Assembly (NCBI RefSeq): GCF_000611645.1
Contig: NW_014012888.1
Location: 2,038-21,373 of the forward strand
Direction: 5' to 3'
DNA length: 19,336 bases
From: Monoraphidium neglectum
Lineage: Eukaryota; Chlorophyta; Chlorophyceae; Sphaeropleales; Selenastraceae
In this document: positions 1 to 11,200 of the stretch, piece by piece
Numbering within the stretch: position 1 is the stretch's first letter
Layout: each line of letters starts with the position of its first letter
Notes under the pieces: generated by a model
Seen by the model: only the letters and a program-made list of their open reading frames with translations
What the model was told of the DNA's origin: nothing
The model's database searches: none
Translations under genes and position numbers: made by a program

Positions 1-247
1 GGGGGGGGGCGTTGGGGTGACCAGCCAGCCTGAGAGGAGGGGCTCCAAGCGTGGCGCACGGCTGCATAACCATGGCAGCAAGGGGACAGCGCACCCGTCT
101 GGTCTTCGAGCCTCTCAACTGCTGCTGCGAGCTCCTGGAGCCCCACACCTGCCCCCACTTCAGGCAGCCCTCCCTGTGACGCCCCCAGCTCCGTCATGTC
201 GTCATTGGCCCTGCCCCGCACTCCACCCCACCCCCCGCCACCCCCAG
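1..247 (+). other. 3' part of the last intron of the PRL1-like gene
   Basis: No reading frame here matches the blade that should precede the exon at 248. The stretch ends in a C-rich tract and CCCCCAG at 241-247, a good 3' splice site. The intron's 5' splice site lies to the left of the window. The G-run at 1-9 is simple sequence. The apparent open frames have the composition of GC-rich non-coding DNA. Confidence 0.75.
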
Positions 248-482
248 GTTTTGGGACTACAACAGCGGGCACTGCTACCAGCAGGTGGAGCCCGTGGTGC
301 AGCCCGGGTCCCTGGACTCTGAGGCCGGCGTGTACGCCGCGTCCTACGACATCACGGGGTCGCGCCTCATCACCTGCAACGCCGACAAGACCATCGGCTG
401 CTACAGGCCAGTGGAGGACGCCACGCCGGAGAGCGCGCCGGGGCTGCCCTACCACCCACCATCCACCATACGCAGGTTCTGA
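248..482 (+). CDS. PRL1: PRL1/PLRG1-like spliceosomal WD40 protein, last coding exon (partial)
   Basis: This is the C-terminal 77 residues of a pleiotropic regulatory locus 1 (PRL1, animal PLRG1) protein, a WD40 propeller subunit of the Prp19-associated (NineTeen) complex that acts in the nucleus in spliceosome activation. The exon opens after CCCCCAG, with base 248 finishing a split codon, then reads FWDYNSGHCYQQ, VQPGSLDSEAGVYAASYD, SRLITCNADKTI and ends in PPSTIRRF before TGA at 480-482. The family signature VQPGSL-SEAG, the ADKTI turn, the ATPE segment and the RRF terminus all match plant PRL1 in order. The usual W or Y of the last WD strand reads as GCYRP, a small deviation. The N-terminal region and the other six blades lie left of the window. 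The gene is convergent with the large minus-strand gene. Identification is by recalled family signature and is confident. Confidence 0.93.
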
Positions 483-910
483 GCAGTGAGGGCCGGGACA
501 GGGGGAGCGCAGGTTGGAGAGAGTGGAGCGCGCCGTGCACCTGAGGGCGCGCTTCTCGGCTCTGAGTCGTGCGCGCCCGAGGAAAGGCGCACGCGCTGCA
601 CTTCCCCGGTTCCTATGGGAGGGCACACTTCTGCCACTCCTTCCGCATTCTTGTCGTCGTGAGTTGCGCTGCCTTGTAGTGGTGTGCATTGTTCAGGCAG
701 TGCCTGCTTTGCTTTTTGCTGTGACGCAGCTGCTTATGACACCCGTGGCCATGCGCCCCTGATTCCTGTGGCAAGACTGCCGCCTGCCGTCGGGGTGTGC
801 ACACGATCACGTCACCAAGGGCCCACCGCACAGCACCTCGCTTGGTGGGTGCGTCGTCCCGTGCGGTTGAAGGGATCCCTGAATTACACTGTAACGCGAG
901 TCAAAGCAAC
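483..910 (+). other. 3' untranslated region of the PRL1-like gene (end approximate)
   Basis: The sequence follows the TGA at 480-482 and shows no recognisable coding content. The first TGTAA pentamer downstream is at 890-894, so cleavage would be expected about 10-20 bases later, near 905-915. The exact end is inferred from the usual spacing in green algae, not seen. Confidence 0.55.
884..894. terminator. Palindromic polyadenylation signal serving both strands
   Basis: TTACACTGTAA is an 11-base inverted repeat with perfect 5-base arms. It reads TGTAA on the plus strand (890-894) and TGTAA on the minus strand (888-884). I found no other TGTAA on either strand between the stop codons at 482 and 1982. 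It could therefore define the 3' ends of both convergent genes, with transcripts overlapping by a few tens of bases. The role is inferred from the known algal TGTAA signal. Confidence 0.55.
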
Positions 911-1981
911 GCCGGGAACATCCAACCTAGGAAGTTAGGCCAAATTGTATGTAGCGTCTGTGCGCGCGAGGCGCAAGGATGGGGCCATGTGACAGGGGCG
1001 GAGCTCGGCACGCAGCGCAATGTGCGGACAGCCGTGCGCAGGAAAGGAAGAGCCGCATGTGTATGGGCGCGGGCAGGGGTAAATCTGAAGCGCGTGGCAA
1101 TTGTGTCAAAGCCTGACCAAGCACGCTGGTTGGAGGTGTGGGTCGTGTGAGGGTAAGCCGTCCAAGTCGCGTCGTCATCACCATCAGGAGCAAGGAAGCT
1201 TCCCAGTGCCCGCAACCAGCGGTCGCTAAGGTCAAAGGGTGCGGCGACCACCACACCGCTGTGCCAGCCGCCGAGCTTGCCGTGGCGGAGTGCGCTCGTG
1301 TGCAGCACACGCCGCTGTTGCGTGGATAGCTGGATACTGATATCCTGTGAAGCAGTCAACCCTAAAGCAATTGTATGTCATCAGTGACCGGTGCGATCAG
1401 CCGGTGGCACCCATGAACCTCAGCCAGATGTCAATAGCCGCTGACAAGGTCAGTGCGCGATAGTGGCACGGTACTGCAGTGCCGCCACAAACCTACACGT
1501 GCACGTGTTGAATCCTCACCACCATCAACACAAAAATCAATAATCTGCTGTCCCTCACGCCTCTGAAGCAACGGCCATGCTACACCCATACATAATCCAA
1601 AATCCTTTGCCCCCAAACTCTCTGGAAGCAGGGGCCTTCGCATCCCGTGGGTGGCAGCACCGCACCACGGTCGCGGCCTGCTCGGCGGCCATTGGGGTCC
1701 CCGCCACTTACCACCCCCTTTCCCCAGCAGCATCAATCAGTGCTGAGGATAGTCGCGGCAGAGGGGCTGCAGCGACCCTGGTGCTTGCAAGTCGGGCCTG
1801 TGCAAAGAGGAGGCACGGGCAGCAGCAGTCAACCTAGAGGGGTGACACAAGTAGGGTGCAGGAGTAAACAGCAGGTCGCAATTAGAGAGCATGCATGTCT
1901 ACGCACAGCAAACAATCAATGGACAAGCACACGGCATCGCTGCACACCCCACCTGGCACCGTCTGCCGCTGGCCCGCCCGT
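911..1981 (-). other. Intergenic / 3' untranslated region of the large WD40-PLAT gene; no gene seen
   Basis: This stretch between the two convergent stop codons holds no frame I can support as coding. If the minus-strand transcript uses the TGTAA at 888-884, its 3' untranslated region would be about 1.1 kb, long but plausible for a green alga. Composition is less GC-extreme than in the exons, with A/T-rich islands around 1330-1380 and 1500-1620. No tRNA, hairpin terminator or mobile element was recognised. Confidence 0.5.
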
Positions 1982-2233
1982 CTAGCCCGCTGATTGGCGG
2001 GCGCGTGACGGCCATGGCCCCTCCGCACGCTCCTCCTTGCTGCGCTGCCGCCCCTGAAGGCCGTCCAAGGGCTGGCGAGATGTTGGCCCCATCCCTTCGC
2101 GCCCCTCCTGACGGCCAGGCGGTGCCAGGGAGCCGGGAGGCGGCGAAGAGCCGGACGGTGGCAGAGAGGACGCCCAATTCTCAGGTAATGTGCCTGCCAC
2201 CAACTGCGCCGGTGCTGTGACGGCGTGCTCGCG
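1982..2233 (-). other. C-terminal tail and stop of the large protein (end of exon 37)
   Basis: About 83 residues after the last PLAT strand, rich in Pro, Gly, Ser, Arg and Gln, ending in PSRARQSAG and TAG at 1984-1982. The frame is open from the acceptor at 3011 to this stop. A short intron inside the tail cannot be excluded, but none is needed. Confidence 0.72.
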
Positions 2234-5200
2234 GCCACCGTGCACCCATGTGTCAAGCTCGAAAAGCCACCTGCAACCGCTGCCCCCGTGCGCCACCTCC
2301 ACAGTCCACAGGTACCACGCGCCACCCACGCCAGGGTCGCCTGCCGATGCTGCGTCGCCGCCGCCGTTGCCGCTGCTGCCGGCGCCGGCCGCCGCCTCTG
2401 TCCACAGGCGCAGCTCTACCAGCTGGCCTAGCTCCGGCATGAGGAGGTCAAACTCGTCCAGCACGCGGGTATCGGGCTGCTCCTGTCCCCCCTCTGCGTC
2501 ACTGGCAGGCAGCGAGAAGCTGCAGCTGCGGAGCGTCCCTGTGAGCTCGAGCAGCACGGGCTTGCCCAGGCCGGCGCCTGGGCGGTCGCCTGTCAGAATG
2601 GCCAGGCTGTACTCTGTCGGAGCCGGCAGCGGTGCTGGAGAAACCCCAGGATCTTCGAGCCCAGAGCCGAGCACTGCGCTGGTGCCCGCCGCCGCCGCGG
2701 CACCTTGGTTTGGCGCCTCGACAGCGACCTCGTTCGTGCAGCTGGCCATGGCCTCCACCGCCGCTGCCCCTTCCTGCACGCCTCCGCCTGCACGAGCTCC
2801 CTCAGCGCCGCCGCCGTGTTGGAGGGTGGCGCGGCCACGCCGGCTGTGCTCGACCACCTGCTGCAGCACACTGGGAGGCGGCCCCTCTTCCAGCTGCAAC
2901 GCCTGCGATGGGTGATGCCCAGCTGCGGCCTCCAGCCTGGCGTCCCACTCTTTGCTGAGGCCGGCCTTTGCGCTGAACCACTCCGCACAGCACCACCTGT
3001 ACGACAGGCCCCTGCACGAGTGTCAACGTGTCAGTGTGTGTGTGTGTGTATGTGTGTGTGTGTGTGTGTTTGTGTGTCTGCATGCGTGTGCGTGTGTGCG
3101 TGCACATGGTCGCGCACATGCACGAGTCCGTGATGTGCGTTGCATACTGCTGCGGGCTTGTCTGTGCGTGTGAAGTTGCAAAAGTGCATGTACTTGCAAA
3201 TTCACAAAAACGCACATAACAGCACGTACATGCGTGTGTATGTGTGGTTGCTGTGTGTGTATTTGCACAGCGCGTATGCGTTTTCAAAACAGGAACACAA
3301 GTTGGAAGGCATGTGGCGGTATGTTGGAAATACGACATTCAGGGCAGGGCCATCAGCCCTCACACCCAGCACAAGCGATGCCCTCAACTCCTCCCATTGA
3401 CATCCTTGCCCCCGCAGTCATACTACCCCGTGCACACCGGTCCATGTCGGCCACCGCGATGTGGTCCATGTGCCAGTCCAGGGCGGGGTCTGCGTCACCG
3501 CCGCGCTCCACGACCAGCTGAGGGGTGAGAGGGAGGAAGGCGGGGAACGAAGAGCATCAGGCGCGTGAGCGTGGTTTGGGACCATCCGTGCGCAGCGGTG
3601 CAGCACAGGCACACCCAGCAGCAGGTCATCACAGAGCGGGAGCGGGTGCAGGTGGGGACCAGGCTCGGCCACGCTGGCCTCTCACTCGCTGAATGGGTGC
3701 GCCGCAGTCGGTCGACGCTGGCAGCTCCAGCCAGAACTCGTCAACACAGTCGCTTTCAAACTGGACCACGAGGTTGGTGGCGGGAGGGCCACATGCGCAC
3801 GTGAGAAGTAATCAAGCCCAGCAAAGCCCTCTTTGCTCCGCAGAGGCTTGTCATTGCCTAAAAGCAGTTGCATCACCCCCACTTGATGATGCCACACAGC
3901 ACTCACGTTGGCTGCCGCACCCCTGCCCTCGGGCTGGCGCCCACCCACCCTGCGTGAGCTGTTCTCAAGCTGGATGGCGCCGCGGCCCAGTGCGCCCAGC
4001 GGACCGATGACCTGGTTTGCGGGGCGCAAGCAGGCGTGGTGCACACTGAGTCATTGGAGCGAGAGGTAAGAGTGAGCGGCGCTGCGTCGAAAGAAAAGGA
4101 CGGCAACATTCCAACAACAGGGATGACCTTGTGTGACCGGCTGGGCAGAACCAAAGTTTGCACACGCTGGAAGCGTGCCGTCCCCCCAGTACAGCCGCAC
4201 CTGGACAAGCAGGGGGGCGTCTGTGCCTGCATTCGGGATGTTGCTGGTCGCCACACTGACCTTGTACCTCACCTGCAGGGTGACCATACGCCCAGGGTGG
4301 GATGGCTATCAAACGACATGCAGCGGATGTTCATGGGTTGCTTGAAGTTGATCATGGATGAGCCAAGGCGTGGTTGCGCTTGCTGTGCGGCCCCGCTGTC
4401 CCACAGGAGTGCTCCGCATCTCTTGGCACTCACCACATCGCCACGATTCTCCTCCTGTGCGCAAGTGTCCTCAAATGGAAGCTGCTCCTCAGCCGCGCCG
4501 CCTGCAGGCCCAGCTGCTGCCTTCTCATGCGCCACTGCCGCAGTTTCCTCCCTAGCCTGTGCTGCACTTGCAGCAGCCGCGGCTGCGGCGGCATCTGCCG
4601 CTGCCTTGGCCTCTGCAGCCGCGGCTGCGTTGTGCAGTAGCCCCTCCTCGACCAGAGTGACGAACGCGCCACCCGTGCTCGAGGTGCGCTGCAGCCAGTC
4701 GCCATAGGTGAACCGTGCAGTCTGGCCCCCACTTCGCACGCGCACACGCTCCAGGTGCCTGTGTGTGTGCATGTGTATATGTGTGCGGATATATGTATGC
4801 ATGCATGCATGCATGTGTGTGTGTGTGTGTGCGCGCGCACGCGCGCGTGCAGTGCCAGCGCTGAGCAATGACGCAAATGAGACGTCAATCCCTTGACGTG
4901 AGCAGTAGGTCGTGTGACGCACTAGGCTGGAACCTGCTCCACCCACCAAGCAGTCCCGAGGAGGCCGCGCTCCACTGTGCGCAGCGTGGCGCAGTGCAGC
5001 CGGCCAACGTCGGGGCCAGTGAAGCGGAATAGGTCGGTCGCACCGCGCTCAAACAGCGTGGCGCGTGTGTGGCTGTAGACGTGTTGGAGGAGGAAAGGTA
5101 AAGGTAGGCGAGGTAGGCAGGGAGAGGGAGGCAGTGTTTGTGACACTTCATGCACGCGTCCCTTCCACTTCAGTTATGTACTTGCTGTCTGGTGTGTTTA

Positions 5201-8200
5201 CGCCGCCTCACTGACCATAAAATAGGGTCATTTTGGCCAGCTGCAGCTCTCAGTATGCCTCATCCGTCACCCGGCCTCTCACCTGCGGCCTCGCACATCG
5301 ATGGTGCCGACCGCACAAGAGCGCTCCAGCCGCACGTCCCCCACCTCACCCCCCTCCCCTGAGAGTGATAGGTACACCTGGGTAAGGATTTAGTCAGGGG
5401 CAGCAAGAGACGGAGGGTGCCAGTAATGTGTACTTCCAAAGCAATGGGCATCATCAGGGGTGGTTGAACATCACAGCACTGCTGATTCCCGATGATATCT
5501 GCCGTAAGGTTCTACTTCTGTGCTGCAAGGTGTTGGATTGTCAACAGTTGTGCAATGCGGCACCGCGAGACGCACCTCGCACTGCGTGGCAGCCCCAGGT
5601 ATGTCGCTGGTGCTGACCGCCACTTCATAGTGACGCAATATCGGGCGGCCGCGGGGTGCCCCGGTTGCCCCCGTCGCGCCACCTGCAGCGGCCTCTGCGT
5701 GGCGCACGGCTGCAGTGGGCTTCGTGGCAGTCGGGCTTGTTGCAGCTGCGGGGCTGGGTGCGGTGATTTGTGGCCCCACGACTGTGCGTGAAACGCCCGA
5801 TTGCTGCTGCGCATTGTCGCCCATAGCTGGCACGCGTTGTTCTTTCAGCGTTGCGACGTCCGCGGCAGCCCCAGACTGCATCCCTGCTGGTGCTGATGGT
5901 GGAGGTGGCCGCGGTGCTGGCGGTGAGAGTACTTTCCCAGCTGCGCTGCCGCGGCGCCGCGGGGACTCAGCCGTCCCGGCGACTGCCTCTGCAATGGCTG
6001 ACGTGGAAGGGGAAGGGCTCGGGGATGCAGGCTGGACGTTGTTGCGGGATGGCGGCGGCGAGGTGTTGCCACGGGGCTGGGGTGCCGCGGCGTCCTCAGA
6101 GTCGAACCAGCCCACAAATGCAAAGCGCATGGACTGGGTGGTATTTGCGGTGAGCATGACAACAAAACATGGACAGGTGTCAGGGAGTGGTTGACAGAGA
6201 GAAGCAGTGCTTGCAAGGCAGAGGGCGAGATACGATGAGCATTTCACAGCCTCAACAAGACCTTGTCTATCAAGCGATTTCCGTGTGCTCAGGCTGCTGT
6301 CACTGTTCGTGAGCCAGCAACATCCTGCGCACCTGGCCTGTGCCTGTGTGCGTGACCTCGACGCTCTCCACCTGCCACGCCCCCTCGACCTCGCCAGCGT
6401 GTAGCTCCAGATTTGCGCTGGTGATAGTGCCCACATCTGGGCCCTATGTGTGCGTGTGCACATGTGTGTGTGTGTGTGTGTGCGTGTGTGTGTGTGTGTT
6501 AGGGGGCAGCAACATGATGGGTGAGGGGCAGGCTAGTACCAAGGGAAAGGGCAGATTGTCACTTGCACTGCGGTTGGCTTTGGTTGCGGGCTGCAGGAAG
6601 TTGCAGCATCACGCGGCTGATGCAAACCCTATGCCATGCACGGGCTGACAAGGCACAGGGGAGCTGTCACACCTGGACTTGAAATGTCTCCACACCGCTG
6701 CCGCCGCCTGCTGCGCCGTGCCCACGCCGCGCCCCAGCCAGCCTCAGCGGCCCTGTGTGGCCGCGGCTGCCCACGAGGGCAATGCTGACGTCATCGGCGC
6801 CGCTGTTGGATCCGGCCTGGTTAGCTGCTGCCATGGCCCTGCTGCCACCGCGCGGGCTGCGCGTGCGCACCAGGACTCGGTACTCCACTGCAGGCCGCCG
6901 TGGCGAGTGCTGCTGCTGGTGCTGCAGCGGTTCGTGAGCACCAGGCGAGCGCTGACCAGGGTCAAGGGGCTGCCGTGGCTGCTGCTGATGTTGGTGCGTA
7001 TTCACTTGCTGCGCGACATGCTGCTGCGGCCCCTGGAATAACTTTGCGAGTCCGACAGGAGGGGCCTGGGGCCGCGTGGTGAGCTGGTGCCCCTGCTCCT
7101 GCCGATTATGGGACACACTGGCCTGCGCACGCCGAGCGGCACCGGCAACGCGGGCCAAGCCCATCGCGCGTGCGCGTGCACGCTCCTCCTCAAACAGCTC
7201 CCGCTGCCGTTCGTTGGAAAATGCGCTGGGTAGGTCGGCACCCCATGTGTCGTATGCAGATGGCTGCTGCTGTGCACAGCCGCGCGGCAGCCCCTCATGA
7301 CACCGCCTGTCCAGGGCGTCGTCCTCTTCATCCTCAACCGCAGGATGGCCATGATGCGCCCCGCGCTCCGACCCCTCATGGTCAGCGTAGTCACCTGTAA
7401 AGCCGCCCTCCTCGCCGTCTCCGTCCCCGTGCCCCGCCGCCTCCCCCTCCTCCTCCTCAAACTCGTCGCCCTCAAACTCGTCGCTGTCCGCGACGGGCAG
7501 CAGCAGCGCCGTGCGAGCGCTGCCGGGGTCAGCACAAGCCCACCCGCCGTCATCGGGCAGCTCAAAACGCGCCGCTGCTCCGGAGGCCTCGTGGATCACC
7601 TCGACAGCCACCAGCGGCCATGAAGCGGCAGCGCGGCGGGGGCTAGCGGATGCAGACACGCCTGCCACATTGAGGGGGCCACCGCGCGGGGTGCCGGTGC
7701 CGCTGCGGGGCGTACCGCTGCGAGTGGGGCTTGAAGCACCGCCGCGCGGTGTGGTATGAGGCGAAGTGCGTGGGCTGCTCCTCGAGCGGGCGCGGGGTGG
7801 CGGGTGGTAGGTGATGCGCACAGAGGCCGGGTATCCGACGTCACGAGTCCGCATAACGAAAGCAGCTGCCTGCAGGGTGTTGGGTGCCACGGGAGAACGA
7901 CGGGCTGAGCGCCGAGAAAATTCTGTTGAAATGGGTCCTGCAATACCGGCATAGCATCAGCGCTGTGCAAAGCGCACACATGAGTAACACCACGAGACAC
8001 AACGACGCGACGCTGCTCACCCCCCGCCAACCCGCCACCCACCCGGAAGCCCCCGTTGTCTGAGCCCTCCTCGTCGCCCTCCAAGGCCGCGGGCTCCCCG
8101 CCATCCAGCCGCAGCTCTCCTGTGTTGCCACCCTCTCCGTACACCGCCATGATGACGTCACCGCCACCCAGCACCGCGTCGACCGCCCATTCCGCGCTGG

Positions 8201-11200
8201 CTGCCCCATCATCGAGGCCATCGTGGCCGCTGGTGATAATCACGATGCGGTATGACGGCGGCTGACGGGGGTCGCACGCGCCAGGCGCACCAAGAGAGCT
8301 GCCCCGCGCCGCAGTCAGCAGGGGCAGGACGCTGCTCGACATGGCCGCGGTGGCGCTGCTGTGGCGTGGCAGCGAGCTCGAGGGAGCGAGAGCTGCGGTC
8401 ATGCTACCTGGCTTGACGGCGGAACCACTGCCCGCACCCCCCAGCCCCGGCGATGGGTCGTTGCAGGCCAGGACGGCTTCGCACGAATGGCCCCTTAGCC
8501 ACCGGTTGGCCGGAAAGATGAAACGGCGCTGCATGCCTGAGGTGTGGCAGGAAGTTGCGGGGTGTTGAGGAGGTGGTCAAGCCTTGCATGGGTCCCAGAG
8601 CCGTTATGGTTTGAGACCAGAACCCGATGAGGCCAGATCAGCACGCGTCGGCCACAGTGCATGCTACCAGCCTTCCTCCTCCATGAATGATGCTGGTGTG
8701 GCTCATCTCACCCTCCCAGGCGCTGACTCCCACAAACCTGGGTGTAACACCTCCACAGAGTGCAGGTGCCAGTCGCGCGCCGCAGCGCCGCTGCCGGCCG
8801 CGCCTGTGCCGGCCGCGCCGCCGCCCTCCTTGCGCACCTCTACCTCTGTGAGGGGCCCCAGGTCTGGAGCCACCAGCGTGAAGAGGTCGCGGCAGCCGCG
8901 CTCAAACTGGGTGGGGTGGTGATGGTGGTGGTGGTGGATGGGGTGGCTGGCAAGCACAAGCGGCAGTTGAGGGTTGTTGCTGTGCAGGGCTCTTCGCTTG
9001 TCGTGGCAGGGTGAGGAGGGCGAACTCTGCCTGGAAAATGGCAGCAGGGGCCAACGCAGGCCGCAAGTGCGACGTGGAGCTGTGGTCGCTGGCACACCCC
9101 CATCAGCAAGCCGCGCCCCTTCCCATTACGCCCTACCCTCCGCAGTCCGCTCACGTTGTCGGGGCTGGCCTCCAGCAGCGTCCAGCCGCTGCGGCCATGC
9201 GATCCCTCTAGTAACAGCCACACCCGGCCATTTGTTCCCGCGCCACGCAGGTCTGACGTCACCACAGCCACCTCGTAGCGCAGCAAGCCGCCGCTGCCGC
9301 CCCCTCCCAGGCTGACGAGGCTGGCGCCAGTGAAGCCTGCAGAGACGGGGCTGGCCTCGAGAGCAGCAGCAGCACCACCACCACTGGAGTCGCGGGCCGG
9401 CAGCAGCACCTGAGGTGATGTGTGTTGTGTGTGTTTGTGTGCGTGTGCGATTATGCCGACAGAAAAGGCATAGCATTGTGCAGTGGTATTGCTGCGGATA
9501 CGGCTGCGGCTGGGAGTTGCGCGCAAACCCCTGCAGGCTCACCTGCTGCAGAGGCGCAGCCTTGCTCTCATGTGGTACGTCCAACCAGCGCCCCGAGGGA
9601 AATACCGTGGTCACACCCCTGCTCATGCATGTGTATGGGTATTTGCATAACTTTGGTTGTGCACTAGTTATGTTTGCAGGTGCGAGTGTGTGCACGCGAC
9701 CGCAGCGCTGTCTGTGCATACACAGCGCCAGCAGAGCGCACAGTTGGCCAGAAAAGTGTTGCTGCTCTGACAAATTCTTGGTGGATAGGTGAGGTTGGGC
9801 AAGCGGACATACATCTCCACCCTGAATCCAATGAAACAAATGCAGCCGCGAACCCCTGCTGAATGCAACACCAACTCTGACCCGGGAAGGGAATGCGAGC
9901 GACGGCAAGGGTCGAATCCGGTGACCCATGGCACCCCTGCGTCCCCCCCCCCCGCACCCACCGCCCCAGGTCTGTGACCTCCAGGCCCTCCAGCAGCCAC
10001 GACACGGGACATCCCCCGACAGCCTCCAGGGCGACCTGTCATGGTACAATGATGTGGGATGGTGGTGGGAGGAGGCCGACCGTACAGCATGCTGAGACTG
10101 CAGGCCCAAATACGCTTCCATGGCAAGATGGTGCACTGGCCTGATGTAGCAATGAGCTGTGGCCAATTGCAAGAACAATTCGCCTTTGCCTGCCTGCGCT
10201 CATCATCCCCAGTCAGTACCACCCACCGTGGTGCTGGTCACCTCCCCCAAGTCGCGGCAGCGCAAGGTGAACGCCGCGGCACCACCAGGCGCCAGGGAGT
10301 CGCCACTGACCTCCACCCGCTGCACGCCGCTGCTCACGCTGCGCACCGCGCCGTCGCCCGGCGCAGCTGCACCAGTCCCAAACAGGGTCAGGGACAGCGC
10401 CACAGCCAGACTTCGGCCACGTTCGCCGTCGTTCTCGGTGGTATCGGCGCCCCAGCAACCGCGGCTGCCCCCGCCGCTGCCGCTTCCGCGCGCAGCCACA
10501 GTTCTGACAACGACACGGTATGACGCTCCGCGCCCAGCAGACCCGCTGACCTGCCGCCCGGGCCAAAGCTGCACACGTGCACCACGCCTGCCGCCCCCGC
10601 TCCTAGCTCCAGCGTCCCAGGCCTGGCCGGCGGCCTTGAGCCCAGTGCCGGCCTCCTTGTCGCCGATCCAGCCCTCGTAGGGGAAGTGGCAGCGCGCCCC
10701 ATCCACCAGCCGCAGCACCTCTACCCCCGCCAGGCCCCAGCGGGCGCCGCCGGCCAGGCCCGCGAGCGCACCACCCAGGGAGGAAACGTTGCGGCCCCTG
10801 GGGACGAGCCCTATGTCCAGGGCGGTGAGCTCCCCGATGTCATGAGGCCCTACGTCCACCACAAACTCATCAAGCTGTGGGGCAGCGATCGGGGGTGGTT
10901 GAGGTGCGCGGCGGCTAAGAAAGTGGCGAGGTGGGACGGGGGGTTCAGTGGGGTGGGAGGAGGGGTTGGCTGTTGTGGGTGAGCTAGCGCTCAGTAGGGT
11001 ACTGTACGCGCATATGACGACATCCATAAACACGTGTGTATGATTTCAATTGGTCATTGAGATGCGCCAACGGCCTAGCATAGTGCGTGGCTGGCCTCGA
11101 CCTGCGTCCCGCCCTGCCTCGCCCACCCGGCGCGCACCTTGCCGCGTGAGAAGCTGTCGGCGCTGCGCTCCAGCAGCAGCTCGTCACTGCAGCCCTTCTC

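Noticed and set aside
901..1359. Minus-strand 152-codon open frame with a WHSGVVVAAPFDLSDRWL segment that faintly resembles the closing strands of a PLAT domain.
   Set aside because: No earlier PLAT strands lie upstream, the rest is Arg/His/Thr-rich shadow-like sequence, and the stop at 1982 lies between. Probably chance.
2190..2915. Plus-strand 241-codon open frame rich in Ser/Pro/Ala.
   Set aside because: It is opposite exon 37, which encodes PLAT 10. The long shadow frame follows from high GC content.
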